From the NCBI RefSeq assembly GCF_900090275.1, contig NZ_LT607755.1, forward strand, positions 124,001 through 188,000: a DNA stretch of 64,000 nucleotides, given 5' to 3'. Below the pieces are notes generated by a model. The model had not been told where the DNA came from and searched no databases. It saw only the letters and a program-made list of their open reading frames with translations. This document shows positions 34,586 through 43,949 of the stretch, piece after piece; positions within the stretch are counted from its first letter, which is position 1, and each line of letters starts with the position of its first letter. Position numbers and translations under genes: made by a program. The DNA comes from Micromonospora zamorensis. GTDB taxonomy: Bacteria > Actinomycetota > Actinomycetes > Mycobacteriales > Micromonosporaceae.

Positions 34586-35103
34586 CCACCTCGGTCGAGA
34601 AGGAGACCCCAGTGACCACGGTCGGGCTGATCATGGGCAGCGACTCGGACTGGCCGACCATGCGGGCCGCCGCCGAGGTGCTGGACGACTTCGGCGTGGC
34701 GTACGAGGTGCGGGTGATCTCGGCGCACCGGACTCCGGTCGCGATGATCGAGTACGGGCGGGACGCCGCAGACCGGGGCCTGAAGGTGATCATCGCCGGG
34801 GCTGGAGGTGCCGCCGCGCTGCCGGGCATGGTCGCCTCGGTGACGCCACTGCCGGTGATCGGTGTGCCGGTGCCGCTGAAGCACCTGGACGGCATGGACT
34901 CGCTGCTGTCCATCGTGCAGATGCCGGCCGGGATCCCGGTGGCCACCGTGTCGATCGGCAACGCCCGCAACGCCGGCCTGCTCGCCGTACGGATCCTCGG
35001 CGCGAGCGACGACGGCCTGCGCGCCAGGATGACGACCTACCAGGAGGACCTGGAGAAGCTGGTGGCGAGCAAGGAAGCCGCCCTCCAGGCAACCCTCCCG
35101 TAG
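34582..35103 (+). CDS. purE: N5-carboxyaminoimidazole ribonucleotide mutase
   Basis: 173 residues. Motifs [41 protein letters not shown] and [16 protein letters not shown] are typical of class I PurE. It converts N5-CAIR to CAIR, following purK. Two starts are possible: GTG 34582 overlaps the purK stop and has GAGGGG upstream; GTG 34612 is ten codons later behind GAAGGAG. The first gives the usual 10-15 residue lead before the VGxxMGSDSD motif and is used. Confidence 0.95.
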   Translation: MTTSVEKETPVTTVGLIMGSDSDWPTMRAAAEVLDDFGVAYEVRVISAHRTPVAMIEYGRDAADRGLKVIIAGAGGAAALPGMVASVTPLPVIGVPVPLKHLDGMDSLLSIVQMPAGIPVATVSIGNARNAGLLAVRILGASDDGLRARMTTYQEDLEKLVASKEAALQATLP

Positions 35104-35211
35104 CTCGCGTCAGACCCACGCACCCGGCCCGGGCCACCGCACCCAATCCACACATCGCGCACCTGGACCACTCGCCGCGCCCACTCACCCAGGCCGCCGT
35201 GACCCTCCGAT

Positions 35212-38200
35212 TCATCTCATGCCGCGTAGCGCGGTCTGGAGGCGTTCCTGGGCGCGGCGGCGGCGCTCGTTGCTCGCGCCGAGCACGAGCAGCAGGATGC
35301 CGACCGGGATGAGCGCGAGCCACGGGCCGAGGCTGAACAGGGCGTGGATCGCGGTGATCGCGGTCACCGACGCGCCGACGATCACCGGTGCCTGCTGTTG
35401 GGTGGACGAGCCGAAGATCAGCACCGCGACCGCGCCGAGCAACAACAGCATCTGCCGCAGCGTGCTGGACTCGGTGGCCAGCACGATGGCCAGCGTCGGT
35501 ACGAAGGCGGCGACCAGCGCCGGCCCGTACGCCACCCAGCTGCTCAGGTCCGCTCGGTGGCGCAGCTCCAACACCCCGACGAGCAGGGCCAGGGCGGCGA
35601 ACGGCAGCGTGTACGCCTCGGGCAGCGCCACGTCGGCGACCCGCATCAGGATCCACCACGCGGTGATCTCGCAGACCACCACGGCCCAGAACAGGATGCG
35701 GCGTTCCACCGGCCGACGACCGGGTCGGGTCGCCGCCACCCCGAGGACCGCACCCCAGGCCGCCAGCAGGGCGGCGATGTGTCGGGGCGAGTCGAAGGCG
35801 AGGGCCAGGGCGATCAGCGCGGCAGCGTAGCCGCTCCATTCGACTGTGGAGGCCTCGCGCTGCGCCTCGGGGCGGCGCAGCCGGGGCAGGGTCGCGGCGA
35901 GCACCTGCAGGACCGCTCCGACGGCGAGCACCCCGAACGCGGACCAGACCGCTGCCAGCCCGGCGACCAGGCCGGCGGTGAGCACGAAGAGCTGCGCCAT
36001 GAGCGAGGCGAAGAGCCAGCCGAGGATGCGTGCCCGCTGGGTGGTGCCGAAGAACGCACCGACCGCGCCCACCCCGACGGCGCTGCCGAGGGTGAACAGG
36101 GTCAACTGCCGGTCGGCCAGGCTGCCGGCGAGCCCGGCGCTGCCACCTGCCAGACCGATGGCGAACACCAGCACCCGGGCCAGCCGCAGCGAGCGGGCCC
36201 GCTCGGCCAGCGGCGGCGGTGGGGTCAGCGCGAGACCGAGCATCGCGATGGTGAAGACGGAGAGCGCGGCGACGGTGCTCGCCGGCCAGCCCCAGCCCAG
36301 CGCGGTGGGCGCGATCAGCAGGGTGACGGCTGCTCCGGGCAGCACCACCGGGACGGCCCGGGAACGACGCCCACCGCTGAACCCGGTGGCCGCCAGCGCG
36401 GCGGTCGCGGTGAGCAGCAGGGCCGTCAGCACGTGGGTCGGGTTGACCACGTCCGGCGGTGGGGTGAGCAGCTCCGGTGGCGGGCCCTGCCAGATCCTGG
36501 TCAGTGTGCGGTGCGGCTCGACCAGGGCGGTGACCAGCGCGGGCGTGATCGAGGCGAGTGCCAGGGCGGTCGGAAGGGCCGCCGCGGCCAACGCGCCGGC
36601 GGCCGGGTTGAACCGCCACCGCCGTCGCTCCGGGTCGTCCGGCAGTCGACGGAGTGCCCCGTCGAGCCGTACCGCCCAACGCCGGACCGGCTGGGCGGCG
36701 CCGGTGGGCGGCACGGTGGCCGCGCGGATCAGCTCGGCCAGCACGCCGAGCAGGGCGGCGGCGGCCGCGTAGACGCCCGCGGCGAGGCCGGTGGGGATGG
36801 CGGCGAGGGCGCTGATGCTGGCACCGCCGACCACCGCCGCGCTGACCCAGGGCAGATATTGCGGCACCTCCCGGCGGACCGCGGCCACGGCGGCCAGGCC
36901 GAGGCTGGACGCGGCCAGCGCGGCGGTCAGCACCACCTCCGCCGAGTGGTCGAATTCGGCGGCCAGCGCCGCCACCGAGCCGGGGAGGGCCAGCAACGCG
37001 GCGCCGATCGCCGCACCGCCGATCTGCGCCAGGTGCGGTGGCATCCCCTCGGTCTCGATGTCGGTCACCTGCGGGCCGGCCAGCACACGGGCCAGCGCGG
37101 CCACCACCACGCCGATCAGCGCGATGCTGCCCAGGGCCAACGCTGTGGTCCAGGGTCGGACCAGGCCGGCTCCGGCGGCGTGCAACGCGACCACCCCGGC
37201 GACGGTGGCCCGGGACAGGGCCGCGCGGGCCTCCTCGGTGGCAACCGCGGCGATGCCGTACACGGTGGCGACCATCCCGCCGATCAGGACCGGCGACCAC
37301 CAGGCCAGGTCGAACGCGGCCGGCGCGCCGATCGTGGCGAGCACCGCCGCCACGCCGGACACGTCCCACCGCCAGGGCGGCGGGAGCAGGATGCCTGCCG
37401 CGACGGCCAACAGCGCCAGCGCGACCGGCGCCTGCCAGGTGGAGCCGCCGACCGGCGCGGCGGGCCAACCGATCAGGTCGCCCTTCCAGATCGGACCGGG
37501 TGTGGCGAGCACACCGACGCCACCGCGCACCGCGGACCAGCCGGCGAGTACGCCGATGAGGGCACCGCCGACGGCGAGGCCGAGGATCGGCCCGCGTCGC
37601 CACTCCTCCGGCATGGTGCGTGCTGCCACGGCGACCACCAGGACCAGTGCGGCGGCCACCGCCAACTGCCCGCCCGGGGCGAGCACCGCACCGATCCGCA
37701 CCAGGGTGGCGATCAGGGCGGTGGTGACCGCGGCGGCGGCCAGGTCCGAGCCGTCCAGGGTGAGGTCGGCGCGTCGGCCGGCGTCGATCGACGGGGCCAG
37801 GAAGAGCAACACCGCCGCGACCAGCAGCAGCGCGCCGACCCAGGCGTCGGCGACGGTCGCTCCGGGTGCGCCGAACGCGGCGGCGGTGACCACCAGCGCG
37901 CCCAACCCGGTGCCGACCGACAGCGGCGCGGGGATGCGGCGCTGGGAGACCTGCACGACGGCGGCGTAGCCGAGGGTCACGCAGACCGCCAGGAAGCTGG
38001 CGGCCAGGACCGGGACGGTGACCTCCCGGAGGCTGGCCGGGGTGGGGGTCGGGTCGGTCGGCATGGTGGCGGCCACGAACGCGGCCACGGCCCCGGGTAG
38101 CGCGAACGCGGCGCCTCCGGCCGCCCAGGCGGTGACGGTGTCGGAGGCGGCCGAGGCGATCCGGACCCGGGGTGCCAGGGCGACTAGCGTGCCGGCCGCG

Positions 38201-40107
38201 AACAGGGTGAGCAGGACCGCGGCGGTGAGGGTGGGGCTGGCGAGGCTGGCGCCGGCGCCGAACAGGCCCACCACGGCCGCACCGACGGCGTGTGCCACCG
38301 CGGCTCGGTCGGTGCGGGCGGAGAGCCCGATGACGCCGATGCCGATCGAGGTGGCCACCATCGGCCAGGGTGCCGCCGCCCAGCCGAGACCTAACGAGGC
38401 GGGAACGGCGAGTGCGGTCAGCGCCGCGCCGGCGACCGCGAACTCGCGGCGGATCTCCGGGGGCAGCGCCAGCACCGCCGCGATGGTGAGCAGGAATGCG
38501 GCGCCCGCGAGCTGCCACGTGTTCGGCCCGACCGCGGCGGCCAGCTCGGCCGGGTACCGGCTGAGGTCGGCACCCCAGGCGGGCAGCGAAGCCCGGACCG
38601 GCGCCACCCCGGCGCGTAGCGCGCCTCCGGCGACCACCACACCGCTGACGGTCAGCGCCACCGCCGAGGCGATCTGTGGGCCACGCCGGGCGGTCTCGGG
38701 GACGGCGCGCACCGCCAGCCCGGTCACCGTGATGACCAGCGCGATCAGCAGCAACGCCCGGTCGGGCAGCGCCACCGAGGCGATTCGGCTGAGTGCGCCG
38801 ATCACGGCCAGGGTGACGATGCCGGCCGCGACGTCGGGCAGCGGTGGTCGACGCAGCACCAGCGCGCCGGCCAGCCCGACCGCGGCGGCCAGCAGCAGCA
38901 CCATCCCGGCGCCGGTCGCGGTCGGCACGGTCTGCGCCCGCAGCAGGGCGGTGACCGCGTACGCCAGGGCGACGGCGACCGCCACCGCGTGCAGCAACCA
39001 GGTCAGCTCGCGTAGCCCGGGCACCGGGCGCAGCGGCAGGGTGTCGGCGGAACCCGCGCTGGCGTCGATCAGCTCGCCGGCCTCCTCCGGGTCGCCCTCC
39101 GGTCGGCTCTCAGCGCTGCGCTGGCGGGGCGCCGACGGGGTGCCCGGCACCGGCAGGTCCTGCCGGACGGGGCGTTCCAGGGCCACGCCGGAACGGGCCA
39201 GCCAGAGGTCGACGAGGGCGACCAGAGTCAGCACCAGCGCCCAGCCGCCCGGCCCGGTGATCCGGTCGTACGCCAGCAGCGGCAGCACCGGCTGCGCGGC
39301 GAGGACGGTGGCGAAACGGGGTGCCCGCAGGCCCGTCAAACGGGCGTAGCCGAATGCGACGGCTGCCGTGACCGCGAAGATCACCCCGCTGAAGACCGTG
39401 GCGGAGCCGCCGCCGGTGCCGATCCGGTCCACCGCCCAGAGGGCGTTGCCGGCAAGCGGCACCAGCAGCAGGCCGACCGCGGCGATGGTCTCGGCGGTCG
39501 AGGTGAGCCCGCGCCGGGCCAGTGCCGGCGGGGCGAGCAACATCAGCACGGTGGCCAGGAGCAGGATGCCGAGCCGCGCCACCGCGTCCATCGAGCTGGT
39601 CGCCACCGCGGCGAAGACCACCGCGGCCACCCCGAGCAGCAGCGCGCCCAGCCCGAGGGGGATGTTCTGCACCTCGCGCGACGACGCCTCCGGCGGGTGC
39701 TCCGGGTCGTCCGCGTCCAGCCACCTCGCCCGGGGCGGGGGCGGCGGCGGGTCCTCCGGGGTGGGCGGGGTGTTCTGCCGGGGCACCCGGGGTGGCGCTC
39801 CGTTGGTGGCGGTCGGTGGCCGCCGGCCGGCACGGCGGCGCAGCACCCGACGTGGCCGGGTGGCCTGTTTGAGTCGCTCCTCGCCGGCGTGGGCGAGGAT
39901 GTCGCGCTGGAAGAGCGCGGCCTGCATCTTGGCGGCGATCTGCCGTTGCTCGCGGGCGATGGCGGCGTCGCGGGCCTTCATCTCCGCGATCGAACGCTCG
40001 ATGTCCGCCAGGTGCTCGACCCACTGCGGCTGATCAGCCCCACAGTGCGGGCATCGGACGGCCGGCTTGATCTCCCGGCCGCACGAGGAGCATTGAAAGG
40101 TCGCCAC
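35212..40107 (-). CDS. Giant zinc-ribbon polytopic membrane protein
   Basis: 1,631 residues, one of the longest genes in the window. An N-terminal zinc ribbon (Cys6, Cys9, Cys19, Cys22 in CSSCGREI and RCPHCGADQ) is followed by a charged coiled coil (residues 27-70), a Pro-rich linker (TPEDPPPPPPRARW) and then about 1,400 residues made almost wholly of dozens of hydrophobic helices with short loops. Repeated patterns such as LLLVAAVLLFLAPSIDAGR and AVVLAAGG-like stretches suggest internal duplication. I recall a family in actinobacteria labelled SCO7613 C-terminal domain, which may be this. Start GTG 40107 is behind GGAGGGG at 6 nt. No transport motif, Walker or signal domain is visible. Function unknown. 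Confidence 0.85.
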   Translation of the reverse strand: MATFQCSSCGREIKPAVRCPHCGADQPQWVEHLADIERSIAEMKARDAAIAREQRQIAAKMQAALFQRDILAHAGEERLKQATRPRRVLRRRAGRRPPTATNGAPPRVPRQNTPPTPEDPPPPPPRARWLDADDPEHPPEASSREVQNIPLGLGALLLGVAAVVFAAVATSSMDAVARLGILLLATVLMLLAPPALARRGLTSTAETIAAVGLLLVPLAGNALWAVDRIGTGGGSATVFSGVIFAVTAAVAFGYARLTGLRAPRFATVLAAQPVLPLLAYDRITGPGGWALVLTLVALVDLWLARSGVALERPVRQDLPVPGTPSAPRQRSAESRPEGDPEEAGELIDASAGSADTLPLRPVPGLRELTWLLHAVAVAVALAYAVTALLRAQTVPTATGAGMVLLLAAAVGLAGALVLRRPPLPDVAAGIVTLAVIGALSRIASVALPDRALLLIALVITVTGLAVRAVPETARRGPQIASAVALTVSGVVVAGGALRAGVAPVRASLPAWGADLSRYPAELAAAVGPNTWQLAGAAFLLTIAAVLALPPEIRREFAVAGAALTALAVPASLGLGWAAAPWPMVATSIGIGVIGLSARTDRAAVAHAVGAAVVGLFGAGASLASPTLTAAVLLTLFAAGTLVALAPRVRIASAASDTVTAWAAGGAAFALPGAVAAFVAATMPTDPTPTPASLREVTVPVLAASFLAVCVTLGYAAVVQVSQRRIPAPLSVGTGLGALVVTAAAFGAPGATVADAWVGALLLVAAVLLFLAPSIDAGRRADLTLDGSDLAAAAVTTALIATLVRIGAVLAPGGQLAVAAALVLVVAVAARTMPEEWRRGPILGLAVGGALIGVLAGWSAVRGGVGVLATPGPIWKGDLIGWPAAPVGGSTWQAPVALALLAVAAGILLPPPWRWDVSGVAAVLATIGAPAAFDLAWWSPVLIGGMVATVYGIAAVATEEARAALSRATVAGVVALHAAGAGLVRPWTTALALGSIALIGVVVAALARVLAGPQVTDIETEGMPPHLAQIGGAAIGAALLALPGSVAALAAEFDHSAEVVLTAALAASSLGLAAVAAVRREVPQYLPWVSAAVVGGASISALAAIPTGLAAGVYAAAAALLGVLAELIRAATVPPTGAAQPVRRWAVRLDGALRRLPDDPERRRWRFNPAAGALAAAALPTALALASITPALVTALVEPHRTLTRIWQGPPPELLTPPPDVVNPTHVLTALLLTATAALAATGFSGGRRSRAVPVVLPGAAVTLLIAPTALGWGWPASTVAALSVFTIAMLGLALTPPPPLAERARSLRLARVLVFAIGLAGGSAGLAGSLADRQLTLFTLGSAVGVGAVGAFFGTTQRARILGWLFASLMAQLFVLTAGLVAGLAAVWSAFGVLAVGAVLQVLAATLPRLRRPEAQREASTVEWSGYAAALIALALAFDSPRHIAALLAAWGAVLGVAATRPGRRPVERRILFWAVVVCEITAWWILMRVADVALPEAYTLPFAALALLVGVLELRHRADLSSWVAYGPALVAAFVPTLAIVLATESSTLRQMLLLLGAVAVLIFGSSTQQQAPVIVGASVTAITAIHALFSLGPWLALIPVGILLLVLGASNERRRRAQERLQTALRGMR

Positions 40108-40209
40108 GACACACCCCTCCACCCGCACTGTGGACTTCCACTGTCGCAGCATGCCCAAAGCTGGCGCGGATTTCGACTCTTGTCGGCGGGTCCGGGGCAA
40201 ACAACGACA

Positions 40210-40243
40210 CCGGCCGGCCACCGAATGCTCGGTGGCCGGCCGG
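40210..40243 (-). terminator. Strong terminator after ugd
   Basis: A perfect 15-bp stem CCGGCCGGCCACCGA with loop ATGC. It lies 14 bp beyond the ugd stop on the minus strand and before the giant membrane-protein gene, separating the two. Confidence 0.85.
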
Positions 40244-40257
40244 TTGAGGGCGTGCGG

Positions 40258-41685
40258 TCAGGGGCGACCCATGCCCCGGTACTCCCAGCCGGCCTGGGTC
40301 CACAGTGCCGAATCGAGACAGTTCCGGCCGTCGACCACCTTGCGGCCGTTGACCAGCTCGCCAAGGGCGACCGGGTCGGCGTTGCGGAAGTCGGCCCACT
40401 CGGTGAGGACGCAGACCAGGTCGGCGCCGGCGACCGCCTCGTTGATGCCGGCCTCGTAAGTCAGCTCGGGGACCGCACGGCGGGCGTTCTCGGTGCCCTG
40501 CGGGTCGTACACGTGCACTTCCGCGCCGGCCTTGTGCAGCAGCGCGGCGACGGCGAGCGCCGGGGCGTCCCGGACGTCGTCGGTGTTGGGCTTGAACGTG
40601 GCACCGAGCACGGCGATCCGGGTGCCGGAGAAGTCCGGGCCGGCAGGCCCGGAGCGGCGGCCGAGCAGATCGGCGGCGAGGTTGAGCACGCGGGTACGGC
40701 GGCGGAGGTTGATCAGGTCGACCTCGTGCAGGAAACGCAGCGCCTCGCCGGCGCCCAACTCCTGGGCCCGGGCCTGGAAGGCGCGGATGTCCTTGGGCAG
40801 GCAGGCGCCGCCGAAGCCGAGGCCGGCCTGGAGGAACCGGTTGCCGATCCGCGGGTCGTACCCGATCGCGCGGGCCAGTTGGGTGACGTCGCCACCGGAC
40901 GCCTCGCAGACCTCGGCCATCGCGTTGATGAAGGAGATCTTGGTGGCCAGGAAGGCGTTCGCGGCGACCTTGACCAGCTCGGCGGTGGCGAAGTCGGTGA
41001 CCACCAGGGGCACCTCGCGGTCCTCCGTGGCGGCCAGGTCGAACACGCCCTTGTGCGCGGCGTAGAGCATGCCGTTGGCCCACTCGCTCTTCACGCCGAC
41101 GACGATGCGGTTGGGGCGCAGGACGTCGTCGACGGCGAAGCCCTCCTGGAGGAACTCGGGGCTCCACGCCACCTCGACGTCAAGGTCGCCGGGGGTGTGC
41201 TTGCCGACGAGCTGCTCCACCCAGTCCGCGGTGCCGACCGGCACTGTGGACTTGCCGACGATCAGTGCCTTGCGGGTCAGGTGCTGCGCGAGGCTGGTGA
41301 CCGACGCCTCGACGTACGACAGGTCGGCGCCCATCCCGTCGGCCCGCTGGGGGGTGCCCACGCAGATGAAGTGCACGTCACCGAACTCGGCGGTCTCGGC
41401 GATGTCGGTGCTGAACCGGAGGCGTCCGGCGGCGAGGTTGCGCCGCAGCAGCTCGTCCAGGCCGGGTTCGTGGATGGGCACCTGACCGGCGTTCAACATC
41501 GCGATCTTGTCCGCGTCGACGTCGAAACCGAGCACGTCGTAGCCCAGCTCGGCGTAGCAGATGGCGTACGTCGCACCGAGGTAGCCAGTCCCCAGGAACG
41601 TCACCCGCGGCCGAGGAGCGCCCGAGGGCGGTGTCACCGCGGCGATGGCGGGGGCCGGCTGGATGGTGGGATAGGGGATCGTCAC
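40258..41685 (-). CDS. ugd: UDP-glucose 6-dehydrogenase
   Basis: 475 residues. The NAD Rossmann motif VTFLGTGYLGATYA is at residues 28-41, and the catalytic Cys295 is in GLGFGGACLPKDIRAF. STVPVGTA and GATFKPNTDDVRDAPAL are the other family blocks. It oxidises UDP-glucose to UDP-glucuronate for cell-surface polysaccharides or glycans. About 25 extra N-terminal residues (TIPYPTIQPAPAIAAVTPP) precede the fold and are probably disordered. GTG 41685 has GGAGAAA upstream. It is divergent from the acyl-CoA dehydrogenase gene. The manC and glycosyltransferase genes further on are other sugar-nucleotide functions but are not in the same operon. Confidence 0.95.
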   Translation of the reverse strand: MTIPYPTIQPAPAIAAVTPPSGAPRPRVTFLGTGYLGATYAICYAELGYDVLGFDVDADKIAMLNAGQVPIHEPGLDELLRRNLAAGRLRFSTDIAETAEFGDVHFICVGTPQRADGMGADLSYVEASVTSLAQHLTRKALIVGKSTVPVGTADWVEQLVGKHTPGDLDVEVAWSPEFLQEGFAVDDVLRPNRIVVGVKSEWANGMLYAAHKGVFDLAATEDREVPLVVTDFATAELVKVAANAFLATKISFINAMAEVCEASGGDVTQLARAIGYDPRIGNRFLQAGLGFGGACLPKDIRAFQARAQELGAGEALRFLHEVDLINLRRRTRVLNLAADLLGRRSGPAGPDFSGTRIAVLGATFKPNTDDVRDAPALAVAALLHKAGAEVHVYDPQGTENARRAVPELTYEAGINEAVAGADLVCVLTEWADFRNADPVALGELVNGRKVVDGRNCLDSALWTQAGWEYRGMGRP

Positions 41686-41936
41686 GCCTGTTTCTCCGCT
41701 CGCACTGGCGGCGCGTCGTCGCGTCGCATTCTGCCGGGGCGCCTAAGCGGGGCACCGAAGGGGTGGCTCACTGTCTGTCCTCCATCATCGCCCAGCGGCG
41801 TGGGTGCACCCGCATGGCCCATGCCTACGCGCCGGTAACATCACCTGAACTGCAGTCGCTAGTCTTCAGTCTGCGCGGTCGGCGGTCAGGAGTCGTCACA
41901 GACTGCGCATGATAGCGGTGAAGGGGAGGGGCCGAC

Positions 41937-43106
41937 ATGGCCGCAGGCGAGTCGTTCGACGTCTACCGGTTGCCCGAGGAGCACGTGGCGATCCGGGACG
42001 CGGTCCGGGAGGTCTGCACGGCGAAGGTGGCGCCGCACGCCGCCGAGGCCGACGAGACCGGAGAGTTCCCCAAGGCGTCCTACGACGCGCTGAGGGGGGC
42101 CGACTTCCACGCACCGCACATTCCCGAGGAGTACGGCGGCGCGGGCGCCGACGCGCTGGCCACCGCCATCGTGATCGAGGAGGTCGCCCGGGCGTGCGCG
42201 TCCTCCTCGCTGATCCCGGCGGTGAACAAACTTGGCACGATGCCGCTGTTGTTGTCCGGTTCCGAGGAGCTCAAGCGCCGCTACCTGACGCCGGTGGCGG
42301 CGGGTGAGGCCATGTTCTCGTACTGCCTCTCCGAGCCGGAGGCGGGCAGCGACGCGGTGTCGATGACCACCCGGGCGGTGCGTGACGGGGATCACTGGGT
42401 GCTCAACGGGGTGAAGCGCTGGATCACGAACGCCGGCGTGTCGGAGTTCTACACCGTCTTCGCCGTCACCGACCCGTCCGCGCGGTCCCGGGGCATCTCG
42501 GCCTTCGTGGTCGAGAAGTCCGATGCCGGGGTGAGCTTCGGCGCGCCGGAGAAGAAGCTCGGCATCAAGGGCTCGCCGACCCGCGAGGTCTACCTCGACA
42601 ACGTGCGGATCCCCGCCGACCGGATGATCGGCGCGGAGGGCACCGGCTTCGCGACCGCGATGAAGACCCTGGACCACACCCGGGTCACCATCGCCGCGCA
42701 GGCCGTCGGGATCGCGCAGGGCGCGCTCGACTACGCCAAGGGGTACGTGGCCGAGCGCCGGCAGTTCGGCAAGGCCGTCGCCGAGTTCCAGGGCATCCAG
42801 TTCATGCTCGCCGACATGGGCATGAAGCTGGAGGCTGCCCGGCAGCTCACGTACGCGGCGGCCGGCAAGTCGGAGCGTGGCGACGCGGATCTGACCTACT
42901 TTGGCGCGGCAGCCAAGTGCTTCGCCTCGGACGCCGCCATGGAGATCACCACCGACGCGGTGCAACTGCTGGGCGGCTACGGCTACACGCGGGACTACCC
43001 GGTCGAGCGGATGATGCGCGACGCCAAGATCACGCAGATCTACGAGGGCACCAACCAGGTGCAGCGCATCGTCATGGCTCGGCAGCTGCTCAACGGTCTC
43101 GTCTAG
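41937..43106 (+). CDS. Acyl-CoA dehydrogenase
   Basis: 389 residues. Signature [30 protein letters not shown] and the C-terminal [36 protein letters not shown] region with catalytic Glu370 (YEGTNQVQR) identify a flavin acyl-CoA dehydrogenase acting on short or medium chains. It introduces the trans-2 double bond in beta-oxidation, passing electrons to ETF. ATG 41937 follows GGGGAGGGG. From memory fadE25 lies next to purE and purK in M. tuberculosis; here the giant membrane protein and ugd are between. A palindromic terminator (43148-43185) ends it. Confidence 0.94.
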   Translation: MAAGESFDVYRLPEEHVAIRDAVREVCTAKVAPHAAEADETGEFPKASYDALRGADFHAPHIPEEYGGAGADALATAIVIEEVARACASSSLIPAVNKLGTMPLLLSGSEELKRRYLTPVAAGEAMFSYCLSEPEAGSDAVSMTTRAVRDGDHWVLNGVKRWITNAGVSEFYTVFAVTDPSARSRGISAFVVEKSDAGVSFGAPEKKLGIKGSPTREVYLDNVRIPADRMIGAEGTGFATAMKTLDHTRVTIAAQAVGIAQGALDYAKGYVAERRQFGKAVAEFQGIQFMLADMGMKLEAARQLTYAAAGKSERGDADLTYFGAAAKCFASDAAMEITTDAVQLLGGYGYTRDYPVERMMRDAKITQIYEGTNQVQRIVMARQLLNGLV

Positions 43107-43147
43107 GTTCTTCTCCCGCCTGGCTCCGCACAGACTGACGTGACATG

Positions 43148-43185
43148 ACGAAGGCCGGCACCGCCTTGGCGGTGCCGGCCTTCGT
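43148..43185. terminator. Bidirectional terminator between fadE and doxX-like genes
   Basis: ACGAAGGCCGGCACCGCC and its exact complement, 18 bp, separated by two bases (effective loop CTTG). Suits both convergent transcripts. Confidence 0.9.
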
Positions 43186-43194
43186 CCGTGGCGA

Positions 43195-43788
43195 CTACGT
43201 GAGCCAGGGCAGTCTCCGGACCAGGGGAGTGTTGGCCCACCAGCGGCCGAGGCCGAAGGTGGCGCCGGCTCCGGCGGCGGCGATCCCGATGAGCAGGGCA
43301 GCCAGGATGAGGTGGTCGTCGATGATCGGGTTGGTCTTGGGAGGCAGCACGACGGTGTACATCATGATGAGCATCAGCGCGCCGGCTCCGGCGGCGATTC
43401 GCATCCCGATGCCCAGCAGCAGGGCGACGCCGATGGCGGCCAGGCCGACCATGAAGGCGATGTCGGCGAACGTGGTGCCGGCGAGGTTGTGGTAGAAGCC
43501 GGCGAAAGGCCCTTCCGCTCCAGCGAGGAAGCCCTTCGTGGGGTGGCCGCCGTCGACCCAGCCCTTACCGTCCGGGGTCGCGTAGCCCAGGCCGAACAGC
43601 TTGTCGACGAATGCCCACAGGAAGGTGAAGCCCATCCCGATTCGGGCGGCGAACCAGGCGTACCTGGCCACTGTCCGGGCGGTGGTGCCGCCACCGGTGG
43701 CCGGCGTGTCGGTGGTGCCTGCCGCCGGCTCGGTCCCCGACGCGCTGCGGGGAGTCCGGTCGAGACGCGGGGGGACGATGGCGTTCAT
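43195..43788 (-). CDS. DoxX/TQO-like membrane protein
   Basis: 197 residues. After about 35 disordered residues come four membrane helices: WFAARIGMGFTFLWAFVDKLFGL, FMVGLAAIGVALLLGIGMRI, AGALMLIMMYTVVL and ILAALLIGIAAAGAGATFGLG. The loop GHPTKGFLAG and FYHNLAG fits DoxX family members related to the small thiosulfate:quinone oxidoreductase subunit. ATG 43788 is chosen because GGAGG is 5 nt before it; ATG 43800 has no such site. The upstream region (43865-43923) holds DevR-type boxes, so it is likely induced by the neighbouring regulator under low oxygen. Catalytic role not known. Confidence 0.85.
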   Translation of the reverse strand: MNAIVPPRLDRTPRSASGTEPAAGTTDTPATGGGTTARTVARYAWFAARIGMGFTFLWAFVDKLFGLGYATPDGKGWVDGGHPTKGFLAGAEGPFAGFYHNLAGTTFADIAFMVGLAAIGVALLLGIGMRIAAGAGALMLIMMYTVVLPPKTNPIIDDHLILAALLIGIAAAGAGATFGLGRWWANTPLVRRLPWLT

Positions 43789-43864
43789 GGCATCCTCCAT
43801 CTTTGCCGCCAGCCTGGTCGACCGGCGCTCAACTACAGTTCACGGCAACCGGCGCGGTGCCAGT

Positions 43865-43923
43865 AGGACCACAGGGCATCGATGTGACGGGACCAAATCC
43901 CTGTCCGGTGGGACCTCTGTCCT
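43865..43923 (-). promoter_or_regulatory. DevR/DosR-like boxes upstream of the DoxX-like gene
   Basis: Three 14-bp sites: GGGACCTCTGTCCT (43910-43923, GGGAC-N4-GTCC, nearly complete), GGGACCAAATCCCT (43889-43902) and a weaker AGGACCACAGGGCA (43865-43878). The first two are 21 bp apart, two turns of the helix. The M. tuberculosis consensus is GGGAC-N4-GTCCC. Confidence 0.55.
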
Positions 43924-43949
43924 GCTCCCACGAGATCGGGGTCCTGGGG

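Noticed and set aside
34790..38518. Long Arg/Gly-rich frames antisense or out of frame to the giant membrane protein
   Set aside because: Their composition (Arg, Gly, Pro, His) is typical of shadow frames in high-GC DNA; the -3 frame at 35212-40107 has the correct third-position bias and real domains.
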